Assembly: GCA_020631395.1 (NCBI GenBank)
Contig: JAHDHI010000012.1
Location: 1 to 64,000, forward strand
DNA from: Bizionia sp.
GTDB lineage: Bacteria; Bacteroidota; Bacteroidia; Flavobacteriales; Flavobacteriaceae
DNA length: 64,000 nt
Direction of reading: 5' to 3'
Shown here: positions 45,575 to 50,937 of the stretch, in pieces
Numbering within the stretch: position 1 is the stretch's first letter
How the letters are laid out: each line of letters begins with the position of its first letter
The notes under the pieces: generated by a model
Seen by the model: only the letters and a program-made list of their open reading frames with translations
Database searches by the model: none
Told to the model about the DNA's origin: nothing
Translations under genes and position numbers: made by a program

Positions 45575-46270
45575 ATGAAAACTAGAATAATACAAATAAC
45601 CTCTGGTCGTGGTCCAGCTGAATGTTGCTGGGTCGTGGCTCAGGTTCTAAAGCAATTTTTAGAAGCTGTTAAACACAATGGCATTGATTATAGAATATTG
45701 CAAAGGGAAAAAGGAATGGAGAATTTGACATTGCAGTCAGTTACCGTTCAGTTAAAAGGAAAAGACCTAGGCTTATTTTTAAACCAATGGATAGGTACAA
45801 TACAATGGGTAGGAGCTTCTACCTTCAGGCCAAATCACAAACGTAAAAATTGGTTTGTGGGACTATATGAGATAGAACAAACGGAGCAATTTCAAATCCA
45901 TGAAAAAGATGTTGTTTATCAAGCGACACGCAGTTCTGGGCCAGGAGGACAACATGTAAACAAAGTGAGTTCAGCTATTAGGGCTATTCATAGACCTACC
46001 AAGATGCAAGTGTTGGTCATGGATAGCCGCTCACAACATCAAAACAAGAAGATAGCAAAAATACGCTTGCAGGAAAAAGTGGCAGAATTGCATTTGAAGG
46101 CATTGAAATCGCGTATGAAAAACCAATGGGGAAACCACTTGAAATTAGAAAGAGGAAATCCTATACAAGTTTTCAAGGGCTCGGATTTCAAAAAGAATGT
46201 GATTGTAAAAAACTATAAGAAGCAACGTAGCACATTGAAAAATGATTTGCGAAATGAATTAAACAACTAA
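45575..46270 (+). CDS. prfH: Peptide chain release factor H (PrfH)
   Basis: 231 residues from the ATG at 45575; the TTG overlapping the previous stop is less likely. The N-terminus RIIQITSGRGPAECCWVVAQVL is the PrfH hallmark. The catalytic GGQ is at residues 124-126 (SSGPGGQHVNKVSSAIRAIH), followed by the basic SRSQHQNKKIA segment. PrfH is a release-factor paralogue whose genes occur with rtcB; it is reported to free peptides from ribosomes damaged in the decoding centre so that RNA can be re-ligated. It lacks the stop-codon-reading domain layout of RF1/RF2. Confidence 0.93.
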   Translation: MKTRIIQITSGRGPAECCWVVAQVLKQFLEAVKHNGIDYRILQREKGMENLTLQSVTVQLKGKDLGLFLNQWIGTIQWVGASTFRPNHKRKNWFVGLYEIEQTEQFQIHEKDVVYQATRSSGPGGQHVNKVSSAIRAIHRPTKMQVLVMDSRSQHQNKKIAKIRLQEKVAELHLKALKSRMKNQWGNHLKLERGNPIQVFKGSDFKKNVIVKNYKKQRSTLKNDLRNELNN

Positions 46271-46275
46271 AAACA

Positions 46276-46809
46276 ATGGAAGCTAATTTATTGAATAATT
46301 ATGTACTTAAAGCTATTGATGCTTATCCATATGAGTTAGAAGAAGCTGTGGAGAACTTAAACTACGCTTTGTCTTATGAGTCTGACAACGCCTATGCCTT
46401 ATACCTCATGGGTAGAATTCAAGCAGAGCAATTGGGTGACTATGAACAAGCTAAAACATACTATGCAGAAGCATTGGCCAATAAAATGGATTTTCAAAGA
46501 GTATACTCAAAATATATTCAAGTGTTGTTATGGAACGAAGATCTTGACGAGGCCCAAAAACTAATCGATTTTGCATTGACGGTAAAAGGAATTGGTAAAG
46601 GAGACATTTGGGAAAGACAAGGTCATCTCCTTGAAATTAAGCAAGAGCATAAAAAAGCAATCAAGGCTTTTAAAAAAGCCAAGACATTTGGATTCAACGA
46701 TTCATTCATTAGTTATATGAATGGAGAGATAAGTCGAGTAAAAACCAAATTGAAATCAAACAAAAAGAAAAAGGCCAGCAAGAAAAAGAATGGTAAAAAC
46801 AAAAAGTAA
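46276..46809 (+). CDS. TPR-like repeat protein
   Basis: 177 residues. Helical repeats with TPR spacing (AVENLNYALSYESDNAYALYLMGRIQAEQLGDYEQAKTYYAEALA; GDIWERQGHLLEIKQEHKKAIKAFKKAKTFGF), then a poly-lysine tail (KKKKASKKKNGKNKK) likely to bind RNA. Follows prfH by 5 nt. Probably a scaffold or ribosome/RNA-binding accessory of the repair operon. Confidence 0.8.
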   Translation: MEANLLNNYVLKAIDAYPYELEEAVENLNYALSYESDNAYALYLMGRIQAEQLGDYEQAKTYYAEALANKMDFQRVYSKYIQVLLWNEDLDEAQKLIDFALTVKGIGKGDIWERQGHLLEIKQEHKKAIKAFKKAKTFGFNDSFISYMNGEISRVKTKLKSNKKKKASKKKNGKNKK

Positions 46810-46811
46810 AC

Positions 46812-46842
46812 ATCCACAAGATTTCAAGGTCTTGTGGATTTT
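46812..46842 (+). terminator. Hairpin after the TPR gene
   Basis: Perfect 10-bp arms atccacaaga and tcttgtggat around 8 nt, then ttttaaa. A possible GTG start at 46834 lies within this stem, which favours the ATG at 46855 for the next gene. Confidence 0.65.
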
Positions 46843-46854
46843 AAAAACAAGACA

Positions 46855-47412
46855 ATGAAATTGACAAGAAACACATATTTCACTTCAGACCATCATTTTG
46901 GTCATGAGAATATTATAAAATTCACCAATAGACCATTTGGTAGTGTAGAAGAAATGGATCATGAACTAATAAAACGATGGAATGACAAAATCAATAAAAA
47001 TGATAAAGTCTATCACCTAGGTGATTTCGGTTTATGCAAGGGCGAGCGTATGAAAACTATTTTGGATCAATTGAATGGCAAGATATTTTTAATAAAAGGG
47101 AACCATGAAGGCGCAGCAATGGCCAATCCAAATCGATTTGAATGGATCAAGGACTACTACGAATTGAATGTCGCCGATGCAGAAGCGCCAAATGGAAAAC
47201 AAAAGATAATGCTATTTCATTATGCCATGAGAGTCTGGCGATCAAGTTTCAGGGGGACTTGGCATTTGTACGGTCACTCCCACGGTAGTTTAAAAGATGA
47301 TGAAACGATGAATGCCTTCGATGTAGGTGTCGATTGTCACGATTTTTATCCGCTAAGCTACGAAGAGATAAAAGCGATTATGAAGTTGAAAAAATGGGAG
47401 CCACCATTTTAA
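46855..47412 (+). CDS. Calcineurin-like metallophosphoesterase
   Basis: 185 residues from ATG. Motifs: TSDHHFGHENII (D-x-H, with extra H), VYHLGDFG, LIKGNHE, MLFHYAMRVW and LYGHSHGSL. The metal set is complete. Homologues are single-domain phosphoesterases sometimes found with DNA or RNA ligases. In this island a 2',3'-cyclic phosphate or 5'-end healing role is possible but not shown by sequence. Confidence 0.88.
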   Translation: MKLTRNTYFTSDHHFGHENIIKFTNRPFGSVEEMDHELIKRWNDKINKNDKVYHLGDFGLCKGERMKTILDQLNGKIFLIKGNHEGAAMANPNRFEWIKDYYELNVADAEAPNGKQKIMLFHYAMRVWRSSFRGTWHLYGHSHGSLKDDETMNAFDVGVDCHDFYPLSYEEIKAIMKLKKWEPPF

Positions 47413-47425
47413 AAAATATTGTAAC

Positions 47426-47462
47426 TACGTAAAAAGGTTGCGTCTTGCTACAATTATATTTG
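47426..47462 (+). promoter_or_regulatory. Island operator copy 2 and promoter
   Basis: Degenerate palindrome TACGTAA-AAAGG-TTGCGTC (47426-47444), then 10 nt, then a consensus -7 box TATATTTG (47455-47462). It drives small transcript unit 2 immediately upstream of the tRNA array. Confidence 0.65.
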
Positions 47463-47469
47463 TAGTGTA

Positions 47470-47668
47470 AATAAAATAAAATGATAAAACAACAAATACA
47501 TAAACAACCAATGTCGCGCTTTAGTGAATGCGATTATAGATGGGCAGTTATTTTACTGAATCCCCAACAAGGACGTTTTGTGTCTATTTTTAAAGAGTGA
47601 TTATGATTTGAATACACTTATAATAGAATGTAAAGCGTCCAACCTGAAAGTTGGGCGCTTTTTTTTTA
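47470..47668 (+). ncRNA. Small transcript unit 2 with a 39-codon ORF and terminator
   Basis: From the operator-linked promoter to a strong terminator (arms 47632-47643 and 47650-47661, one G-T pair, then eight or more T). An ATG at 47481 opens 39 codons ending at 47600 (MIKQQIHKQPMSRFSECDYR...). The unit could be a regulatory RNA or encode a micropeptide. The terminator means the tRNA array needs read-through or another promoter. Confidence 0.5.
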
Positions 47669-47872
47669 ATTTTTTTTGAAATGAATTTGAAGCATTGAAA
47701 GAGTAAAATAGAAAGATAAAAACAGCAAAACAATTGGGAGACAGACTATTGTATGAAATGTTGATTATCCGTTGAAAAACGGACAGGGATTCTATTGTTT
47801 AAATTTATCGCAACTAATTGATAATCAGATAATTAAATTGAAATTTTTCTTGTGTAATTCAAAAAAGGGTTT

Positions 47873-48090
47873 CATATTTGCACCATCAAAAATATTTAAA
47901 AGCAATAATGAGAAATTATTTAGAACATATAACTAAACAGAATCTTTGGTCACGTTCGCCGAGACCAGTCGGAGCACTCAGTTGTGATGGAAGGTTTATA
48001 AAATATACTAGGAAGGTTGTGTATACATGAGTTGATGTATACATAGATTTAAAGAAAGCACCTTCCATAAAAATGAGGTGCTTTTTTTAT
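47873..48090 (+). ncRNA. Small transcript unit 3 with a 40-codon ORF and terminator
   Basis: A near-consensus box CATATTTG (47873-47880), an ATG at 47908 opening 40 codons to 48030 (MRNYLEHITKQNLWSRSPRP...), an 8-bp hairpin gtatacat/atgtatac, and a terminator with arms aaagcacct (48055-48063) and aggtgcttt (48076-48084) plus a T run. The layout is the same as units 1 and 2. The DNA between units 2 and 3 (47669-47872) shows no other feature. Confidence 0.45.
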
Positions 48091-48114
48091 GGTGTTCATT
48101 GAAATAGAAAAAAT

Positions 48115-48187
48115 TGACGTATAGCTTAGTTGGTAGAGCAAGGTGCTTTTAACGCCGAGGTCGTGAGTTCGAATCTCACTGCGTCAA
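48115..48187 (+). tRNA. tRNA-Lys(TTT), first gene of the array
   Basis: Acceptor tgacgta/tgcgtca, D-arm gctt..gagc, loop ctTTTaa, T-arm gtgag-ttcgaat-ctcac. Class I. CCA is not encoded: the discriminator A is followed by CAA. Confidence 0.9.
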
Positions 48188-48234
48188 CAAAAAAATGGAA
48201 GGGCAAGCCAATAGGAGGTGGCCACAGTCTTGAA

Positions 48235-48288
48235 ATGAGTTTTCGAATTCAGCGAAACCTATTTGTAAAATAGATTTCATTGAGCTAA
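48235..48288 (+). other. Candidate tRNA intron a (anticodon loop, 37/38)
   Basis: 54 nt bounded by exon GAA, intron ATG...GCTAA and exon A; the exact cut is ambiguous by up to 3 nt because AAA occurs at both ends. Contains the conserved hairpin ctattt-gta-aaatag and the shared 3' part ttcattgagctaa. No open frame longer than 12 codons. Confidence 0.75.
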
Positions 48289-48323
48289 AACTGTTCGGAG
48301 ATAATGACTCGTGTGGGTTCGAA

Positions 48324-48376
48324 ATGCAAAGCATTCACGAATTCATATTTAAAGAAATAGAGGATAGACGAGCTAA
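48324..48376 (+). other. Candidate tRNA intron d (T-loop, 59/60)
   Basis: 53 nt inside the T-loop ttcgaa|t. Starts atgcaaagcattc like intron c and ends gacgagctaa. Shares the (c)tattt/aaata(g) hairpin with the other introns. Confidence 0.75.
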
Positions 48377-48397
48377 TCCCACTCCTTCCACAAAAAA

Positions 48398-48470
48398 CTG
48401 AGAGGATAACGATGGATGGTTTACTCGCTTTGGAAGCGAGAGGTTGCAGGTTCGAATCCTGTCTCTCAGA
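48398..48470 (+). tRNA. tRNA-Pro(TGG)
   Basis: Acceptor ctgagag/ctctcag, anticodon arm ctcgc-ttTGGaa-gcgag, T-arm gcagg/cctgt. The D-arm is short and weak (aac/gtt). A second, diverged copy lies at 50576. CCA not encoded. Confidence 0.88.
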
Positions 48471-48507
48471 CTAAACAATCAAATCAAGTGTACTTGGTTC
48501 AATTAAT

Positions 48508-48594
48508 GGAGAGTAGGCAAATATTGGTTCGTTGCACTTGTCTGCTAAACAAGACCGCGATATCGCGGTGAAGGTTCGATTCCTTTGCTCTCCG
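48508..48594 (+). tRNA. tRNA-Ser(GCT)
   Basis: Acceptor ggagagt/gctctcc, anticodon arm cttgt-ctGCTaa-acaag, long variable hairpin ccgcg/cgcgg, T-loop ttcgatt. Class II, uninterrupted. CCA not encoded. Confidence 0.9.
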
Positions 48595-48602
48595 CAAAAA
48601 TA

Positions 48603-48655
48603 TGGAGTTATGGTTTACCAAGCCAAAACAGTGGATTTAATTAGATGAATTCCAC
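48603..48655 (+). other. tRNA-like mini-element
   Basis: About 53 nt closed by a 7-bp acceptor-like stem tggagtt/aattcca, with an internal hairpin tggt-ttaccaa-gcca but no canonical D- or T-arm. It sits between two tRNA genes with normal spacing. It may be a collapsed tRNA (missing from the set are Ala, Gly, Thr and Trp) or a processing element. Confidence 0.35.
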
Positions 48656-48660
48656 ATCAA

Positions 48661-48732
48661 GATATTGTAGCTCAATGGTAGAGCAGTCGGTTGTTAACCG
48701 TCAGGTTATAGGTTCGAATCCTATCGATATCG
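48661..48732 (+). tRNA. tRNA-Asn(GTT)
   Basis: Acceptor gatattg/cgatatc, D-arm gctc..gagc, anticodon arm gtcgg-ttGTTaa-ccgtc, T-arm atagg/cctat. CCA not encoded. Confidence 0.9.
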
Positions 48733-48738
48733 CTAAAT

Positions 48739-48811
48739 GACAAGGTGGCTGAATGGTTAAGGCATCGGTCTGCAACACCGGTTTTTATGAGTTCGACTCT
48801 CATCCTTGTCT
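48739..48811 (+). tRNA. tRNA-Cys(GCA)
   Basis: Acceptor gacaagg/ccttgtc, anticodon arm tcggt-ctGCAac-accgg, T-arm atgag/ctcat, discriminator T. CCA not encoded. Confidence 0.88.
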
Positions 48812-48818
48812 CAAAATT

Positions 48819-48949
48819 GGAAGTATTGAGCAATTGGTTGGCTCGCCAGACTGAAATGTAAATTCAACGATACCTATTTAGTAAATAGAATTCATTGAGT
48901 TAAAATCTGGTCTCTTCGGAGCATGTAGGTTCGAGCCCTACTACTTCCA
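48819..48949 (+). tRNA. Class II tRNA with Tyr-type body, anticodon loop interrupted
   Basis: The body closely matches the uninterrupted tRNA-Tyr at 50661: acceptor ggaagta/tacttcc, a 14-nt variable arm, T-arm gtagg/cctac. The anticodon loop is ctgaa[48 nt]aa between stems ccaga/tctgg. Removal leaving a normal 7-nt loop gives ctGAAaa (a Phe anticodon). Keeping GTA would need an 8-nt loop. Identity is therefore unresolved (Tyr body, GAA reading). CCA not encoded. Confidence 0.75.
48856..48903 (+). other. Candidate tRNA intron b (anticodon loop)
   Basis: 48 nt, exon GAA, intron ATG...GTTAA, exon AA. Contains ctattt-agt-aaatag and ttcattgagttaa, nearly the same 3' half as intron a. The boundary may slide by one or more A. 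Confidence 0.75.
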
Positions 48950-48955
48950 CAATAA

Positions 48956-49080
48956 GCATCTATGGTGTAAAGGATAGCACAAGAGATTTCTAATCTCTAC
49001 GTCCAAGTTCGAAATGCAAAGCATTCATGAGTACCTATTTATTAAAATAGACGCTATGCGAACTAATCTTGGTAGATGTA
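48956..49080 (+). tRNA. tRNA-Arg(TCT) interrupted in the T-loop
   Basis: Acceptor gcatcta/tagatgt, anticodon arm agaga-ttTCTaa-tctct, T-arm ccaag/cttgg with loop ttcgaa|t split by 53 nt (49014-49066). Without the insert every arm is standard. CCA not encoded. Confidence 0.85.
49014..49066 (+). other. Candidate tRNA intron c (T-loop, 59/60)
   Basis: 53 nt starting atgcaaagcattc and ending gcgaactaa, the same length and position as intron d, with about 70 percent identity to it. Contains ctattt-atta-aaatag. Confidence 0.75.
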
Positions 49081-49087
49081 CAAAATT

Positions 49088-49159
49088 GGTTCATTGGGGT
49101 AATGGTTATCCTTCCCGACTGTCTCTCGGGAGATACGAGTTCGATTCTCGTATGAACCG
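49088..49159 (+). tRNA. tRNA-Asp(GTC)
   Basis: Acceptor ggttcat/atgaacc, anticodon arm cccga-ctGTCtc-tcggg, T-arm acgag/ctcgt. Uninterrupted; CCA not encoded. Confidence 0.9.
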
Positions 49160-49165
49160 CATAAA

Positions 49166-49232
49166 ACTCTATTGTCATGGAGGTTGGTGCATCCGATTTT
49201 CTATTGGAAGAGGTCGATCCCCTCATAGAGTG
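49166..49232 (+). tRNA. Degenerate tRNA, possibly tRNA-Glu(TTC)
   Basis: Acceptor actctat/atagagt and anticodon stem tccga/ttgga with loop ttTTCta, which suggests Glu. The T-arm is reduced (gagg-tcgatcc-cctc, one stem pair and the first T lost), and the whole gene is only about 67 nt. It may be non-functional or unusual. Confidence 0.5.
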
Positions 49233-49237
49233 CAAAT

Positions 49238-49310
49238 TGAGGTATAGCTCAGTGGTAAGAGCATCACGCTTACATCGTGAAAGTCATAGGTTCGACTCCT
49301 ATTGCCTCAA
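49238..49310 (+). tRNA. tRNA-Val(TAC)
   Basis: Acceptor tgaggta/tgcctca, D-arm gctc..gagc, anticodon arm tcacg-ctTACat-cgtga, T-arm atagg/cctat. CCA not encoded. Confidence 0.9.
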
Positions 49311-49315
49311 CAAAT

Positions 49316-49386
49316 TGAGATGTAGCTTAAGGGAGAGCATCGCTCTCATAAGAAGAAAGGTTCAGGTTCGATTCCTGACATCTCAA
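49316..49386 (+). tRNA. tRNA with CAT anticodon (Met type)
   Basis: Acceptor tgagatg/catctca, D-arm gctt..gagc, loop ctCATaa, T-arm tcagg/cctga. The anticodon stem tcgct/gaaga has two mismatches. Met is assumed; Ile by lysidine modification cannot be excluded. CCA not encoded. Confidence 0.75.
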
Positions 49387-49391
49387 CAAAT

Positions 49392-49465
49392 GCAGGAATG
49401 GCGGAATTGGCATACGCTCTTGTCTTAGAAACAAGGTTTTGAGAGTTCGAATCTCTCTTCCTGTA
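49392..49465 (+). tRNA. tRNA-Leu(TAG) with short variable loop
   Basis: Acceptor gcaggaa/ttcctgt, Leu-like D-arm (tggcggaattggcatacgc), anticodon arm cttgt-ctTAGaa-acaag, T-arm gagag/ctctc. The variable region is only 5 nt (gtttt), whereas bacterial tRNA-Leu normally has a long arm. CCA not encoded. Confidence 0.8.
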
Positions 49466-49470
49466 CTAAT

Positions 49471-49544
49471 GTCCTACTGGCCAAATTGGAAAAGGCATCA
49501 GTTTTAAGCGCTGTGATTTCTCGGTTCGAGTCCGAGGTGGGATA
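49471..49544 (+). tRNA. tRNA-Leu(TAA) with short variable loop
   Basis: Acceptor gtcctac/gtgggat, anticodon arm cagt-ttTAAgc-gctg (one mismatch at the base), variable region gattt (5 nt), T-arm ctcgg/ccgag. Short variable loop as in the preceding Leu gene. CCA not encoded. Confidence 0.7.
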
Positions 49545-49548
49545 CAAA

Positions 49549-49619
49549 TAGCCTGTGGTGTAATGGCAGCATTCAAGACTTTGACTCTTGAGGTATAGGT
49601 TCGAGTCCTATTGGGTTAA
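49549..49619 (+). tRNA. tRNA-Gln(TTG)
   Basis: Acceptor tagcctg/tgggtta (several G-T pairs), anticodon arm caaga-ctTTGac-tcttg, T-arm atagg/cctat. CCA not encoded. Confidence 0.85.
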
Positions 49620-49624
49620 CATAC

Positions 49625-49697
49625 TCTGACATAGCTTAAGTGGTAAAGTGCAAACCTGATACGTTTGTGGATAAAGGTTCAAATCCTTTTGTCAGAA
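49625..49697 (+). tRNA. tRNA-Ile(GAT)
   Basis: Acceptor tctgaca/tgtcaga, anticodon arm caaac-ctGATac-gtttg, T-arm aaagg/ccttt. CCA not encoded. Confidence 0.88.
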
Positions 49698-49706
49698 CTA
49701 TAATAC

Positions 49707-49779
49707 GGTGGCTTTAGTTTATGTGGTAAAACACCTCACTGTGAATGAGGAAAACAGAGTTCGAATCTCGAGGTCACCC
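49707..49779 (+). tRNA. tRNA-His(GTG)
   Basis: Acceptor ggtggct/ggtcacc with discriminator C as expected for His, anticodon arm cctca-ctGTGaa-tgagg. The T-stem has two mismatched pairs at its base (cagag/ctcga). CCA not encoded. Confidence 0.82.
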
Positions 49780-49784
49780 AAAAA

Positions 49785-49857
49785 GGAACAATAGCAAAGT
49801 TGGTCTATGCGCCCCGCTGAAGACGGAGAGATACTGGTTCAATCCCAGTTTGTTCCA
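49785..49857 (+). tRNA. tRNA-Phe(GAA), last gene of the main array
   Basis: Acceptor ggaacaa/ttgttcc, anticodon arm ccccg-ctGAAga-cggag (one mismatch), T-arm actgg/ccagt with loop ttcaatc. CCA not encoded. YkuK follows 32 nt downstream. Confidence 0.85.
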
Positions 49858-49889
49858 CAATAGAAGTATTTAAATAAAAATGAGTATCA

Positions 49890-50375
49890 ATGAAAAATGA
49901 ACAACAAAAATGGAGAAACTTCAGTGGTGAATTCTTTGACCAATCCATTGCCGCCATTATAGAAAGTGCCATCATAAGAGAGCAAAAGGCTGGACATCGT
50001 TTAAAGGTCTGTGTTGGATCAGATTCCCAAGCCTACAAATCTCACGTGGAATATGCGACAGTTGTTGTTGTGCTTCGTGAAGGAAAAGGAGGGTTCATGT
50101 TTATGAGAAATCATAAAGGTACAAGGCAAATAGGAATTAAAGAGCGTATGCTAAAAGAGGTGACCATGTCAGTAGAGGAAGCTTATGCAATCTGCGACAT
50201 TCTGGACAAATATAATGTTGCCTTGGAGGTGCATGCCGATATCAATACGGATCCCAAGTTTGAATCCAACATAGCACTTAGGGATGCCATGGGGTATATA
50301 TTGGGAATGGGGTTTGTCTTTAAAGCAAAACCTTACGCTTTTGCAAGTTCATCTTGTGCAGATAAGGTCGTTTAA
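49890..50375 (+). CDS. RNase H-like protein of the YkuK (DUF458) family
   Basis: 161 residues. RNase H/RuvC-like strands with acidic residues: VCVGSDSQAYKSHVEYATVVVVL (Asp), KERMLKEVTMSVEEAYAICDIL (Glu) and VHADINTDPKFESN (Asp). The fold suggests a nuclease; Bacillus YkuK has no firm role. It directly follows the tRNA array and probably shares its transcript, so a role in tRNA processing or turnover is plausible. Confidence 0.82.
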   Translation: MKNEQQKWRNFSGEFFDQSIAAIIESAIIREQKAGHRLKVCVGSDSQAYKSHVEYATVVVVLREGKGGFMFMRNHKGTRQIGIKERMLKEVTMSVEEAYAICDILDKYNVALEVHADINTDPKFESNIALRDAMGYILGMGFVFKAKPYAFASSSCADKVV

Positions 50376-50401
50376 ACCATTTTTTTAAAAATAGTTAAAT
50401 C

Positions 50402-50437
50402 TACGCAGAAAGACTGCGCAATGGTAAGGAATATTTG
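50402..50437 (+). promoter_or_regulatory. Island operator copy 3 and promoter of the second tRNA cluster
   Basis: TACGCAG-AAAGA-CTGCGCA (50402-50420, one arm mismatch), exactly 9 nt, then AATATTTG (50430-50437). Same register as copies 1 and 4. Confidence 0.7.
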
Positions 50438-50483
50438 CAAAGTAATTAATAATAAGTCTTTTGGAATCAGACTTTAAAGTAGT

Positions 50484-50513
50484 GCTCTGCCAGATATAGG
50501 AAGCTGGTAGAGC
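50484..50513 (+). ncRNA. Strong hairpin in the leader of the second tRNA cluster
   Basis: Arms gctctgccag (50484-50493) and ctggtagagc (50504-50513) pair over 10 bp (one G-T) around 10 nt, about 45 nt after the promoter. No T run follows, so it is a structured leader or small RNA rather than a terminator. Confidence 0.45.
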
Positions 50514-50575
50514 TTAATAAAGAGACAAAATGAAAAATAGAAAGAATTAAAAAGGCAATAATTAAATTAGAAAAA

Positions 50576-50648
50576 CTGGGAAGGTAACGATTGGGTGTTT
50601 ACCCGCTTTGGATGCGAGAGGTTACAGGTTCGAGTCCTGCTTCTCAGA
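50576..50648 (+). tRNA. tRNA-Pro(TGG), second copy
   Basis: Acceptor ctgggaa/ttctcag, anticodon arm cccgc-ttTGGat-gcgag with mismatches, T-arm acagg/cctgc with one mismatch. Clearly a diverged relative of the tRNA at 48398. CCA not encoded. Confidence 0.8.
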
Positions 50649-50660
50649 CGAAAAAGAAAT

Positions 50661-50743
50661 GGAAGTATTGAGCAATTGGTTGGCTCGTCAGACTGTAAAT
50701 CTGGTCTTTAATTAGCTTGTAGGTTCGAGTCCTACTACTTCCA
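50661..50743 (+). tRNA. tRNA-Tyr(GTA), uninterrupted
   Basis: Acceptor ggaagta/tacttcc, anticodon arm tcaga-ctGTAaa-tctgg, 14-nt variable arm, T-arm gtagg/cctac. It is the intron-free relative of the gene at 48819 and serves as the reference for placing intron b. Confidence 0.9.
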
Positions 50744-50863
50744 CATCAGGCGAGTCTTGTTAGGTGTTTCGGTATGGCACCATTGTATGAATCCTTGCCA
50801 ATTGGTATGAGGTTTTCATATTCAACCCGACTTGAAGGTTTTGATTGTTGACCAAAAAACAAT
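50744..50863 (+). other. Structured but unassigned segment of the second tRNA cluster
   Basis: Contains a 7-bp stem gtatgaa/ttcatat closing a D-arm-like hairpin (cctt..aattggtat..gagg) with no T-arm. A further hairpin, gattgtt/aacaatc, lies before the permuted gene. It looks like a mini-tRNA element similar to 48603, or spacer RNA. Confidence 0.3.
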
Positions 50864-50937
50864 CACCATCTATGTACACAGGTTCGAATCCTGTATTCTC
50901 TTAGGAGAATTAGCTAAGTCAGGTATAGCAATAGAGT
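50864..50937 (+). tRNA. Candidate circularly permuted tRNA 1
   Basis: Order on the strand: anticodon stem 3' strand tctat (50869-50873), variable gtac, T-arm acagg-ttcgaat-cctgt (50878-50894), 3' acceptor attctct (50895-50901), two nt, 5' acceptor ggagaat (50904-50910), D-arm gcta..tagc (50913-50929), anticodon stem 5' strand ataga (50931-50935). All four arms close (acceptor 7 bp, anticodon 5 bp) only if the halves are rejoined in the anticodon loop. A 7-nt loop gtCACca is possible, so Val is a tentative reading. Confidence 0.6.

Larger units (their letters stand above)
48197..48390 (+). tRNA. tRNA-Ser(TGA) interrupted by two introns
   Basis: Acceptor ggaaggg/tccttcc, D-arm with gcc/ggc stem, anticodon stem acagt/actgt with loop ctTGAa|a, long class II variable arm (gag/ctc) and T-arm gtggg/cccac. 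The anticodon loop is split after position 37 by 54 nt (48235-48288) and the T-loop after position 59 by 53 nt (48324-48376). With both removed, all stems close and every loop has standard length. CCA is not encoded. Confidence 0.85.

Noticed and set aside
46834-46854. GTG start of the metallophosphoesterase
   Set aside because: It lies in the perfect hairpin after the TPR gene and adds residues not typical of the family; the ATG at 46855 is preferred.
46834-47412. RNA 3'-phosphate cyclase (RtcA) or Ro/Y RNA in the island
   Set aside because: No RtcA-like or TROVE-domain protein was found among the island genes, and no RNA could be assigned as Y RNA.
48235-49066. tRNA inserts as group I or group II introns
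   Set aside because: At 48-54 nt they are far too short for a self-splicing core, and no P3-P9 or domain V-like elements are visible.
48235-49066. tRNA inserts as transposon footprints or random insertions
   Set aside because: No target-site duplication beyond one to three A, and the four inserts share length, boundaries and an internal hairpin at only two tRNA positions.
49014-49247. Long plus-strand ORF of 77 codons starting inside intron c
   Set aside because: It runs through the rest of tRNA-Arg, tRNA-Asp and the next tRNA; the frame is open by chance. The ATG...TAA look of the introns is also not coding: intron b has ATG-TAA at once and intron a stops after 12 codons.
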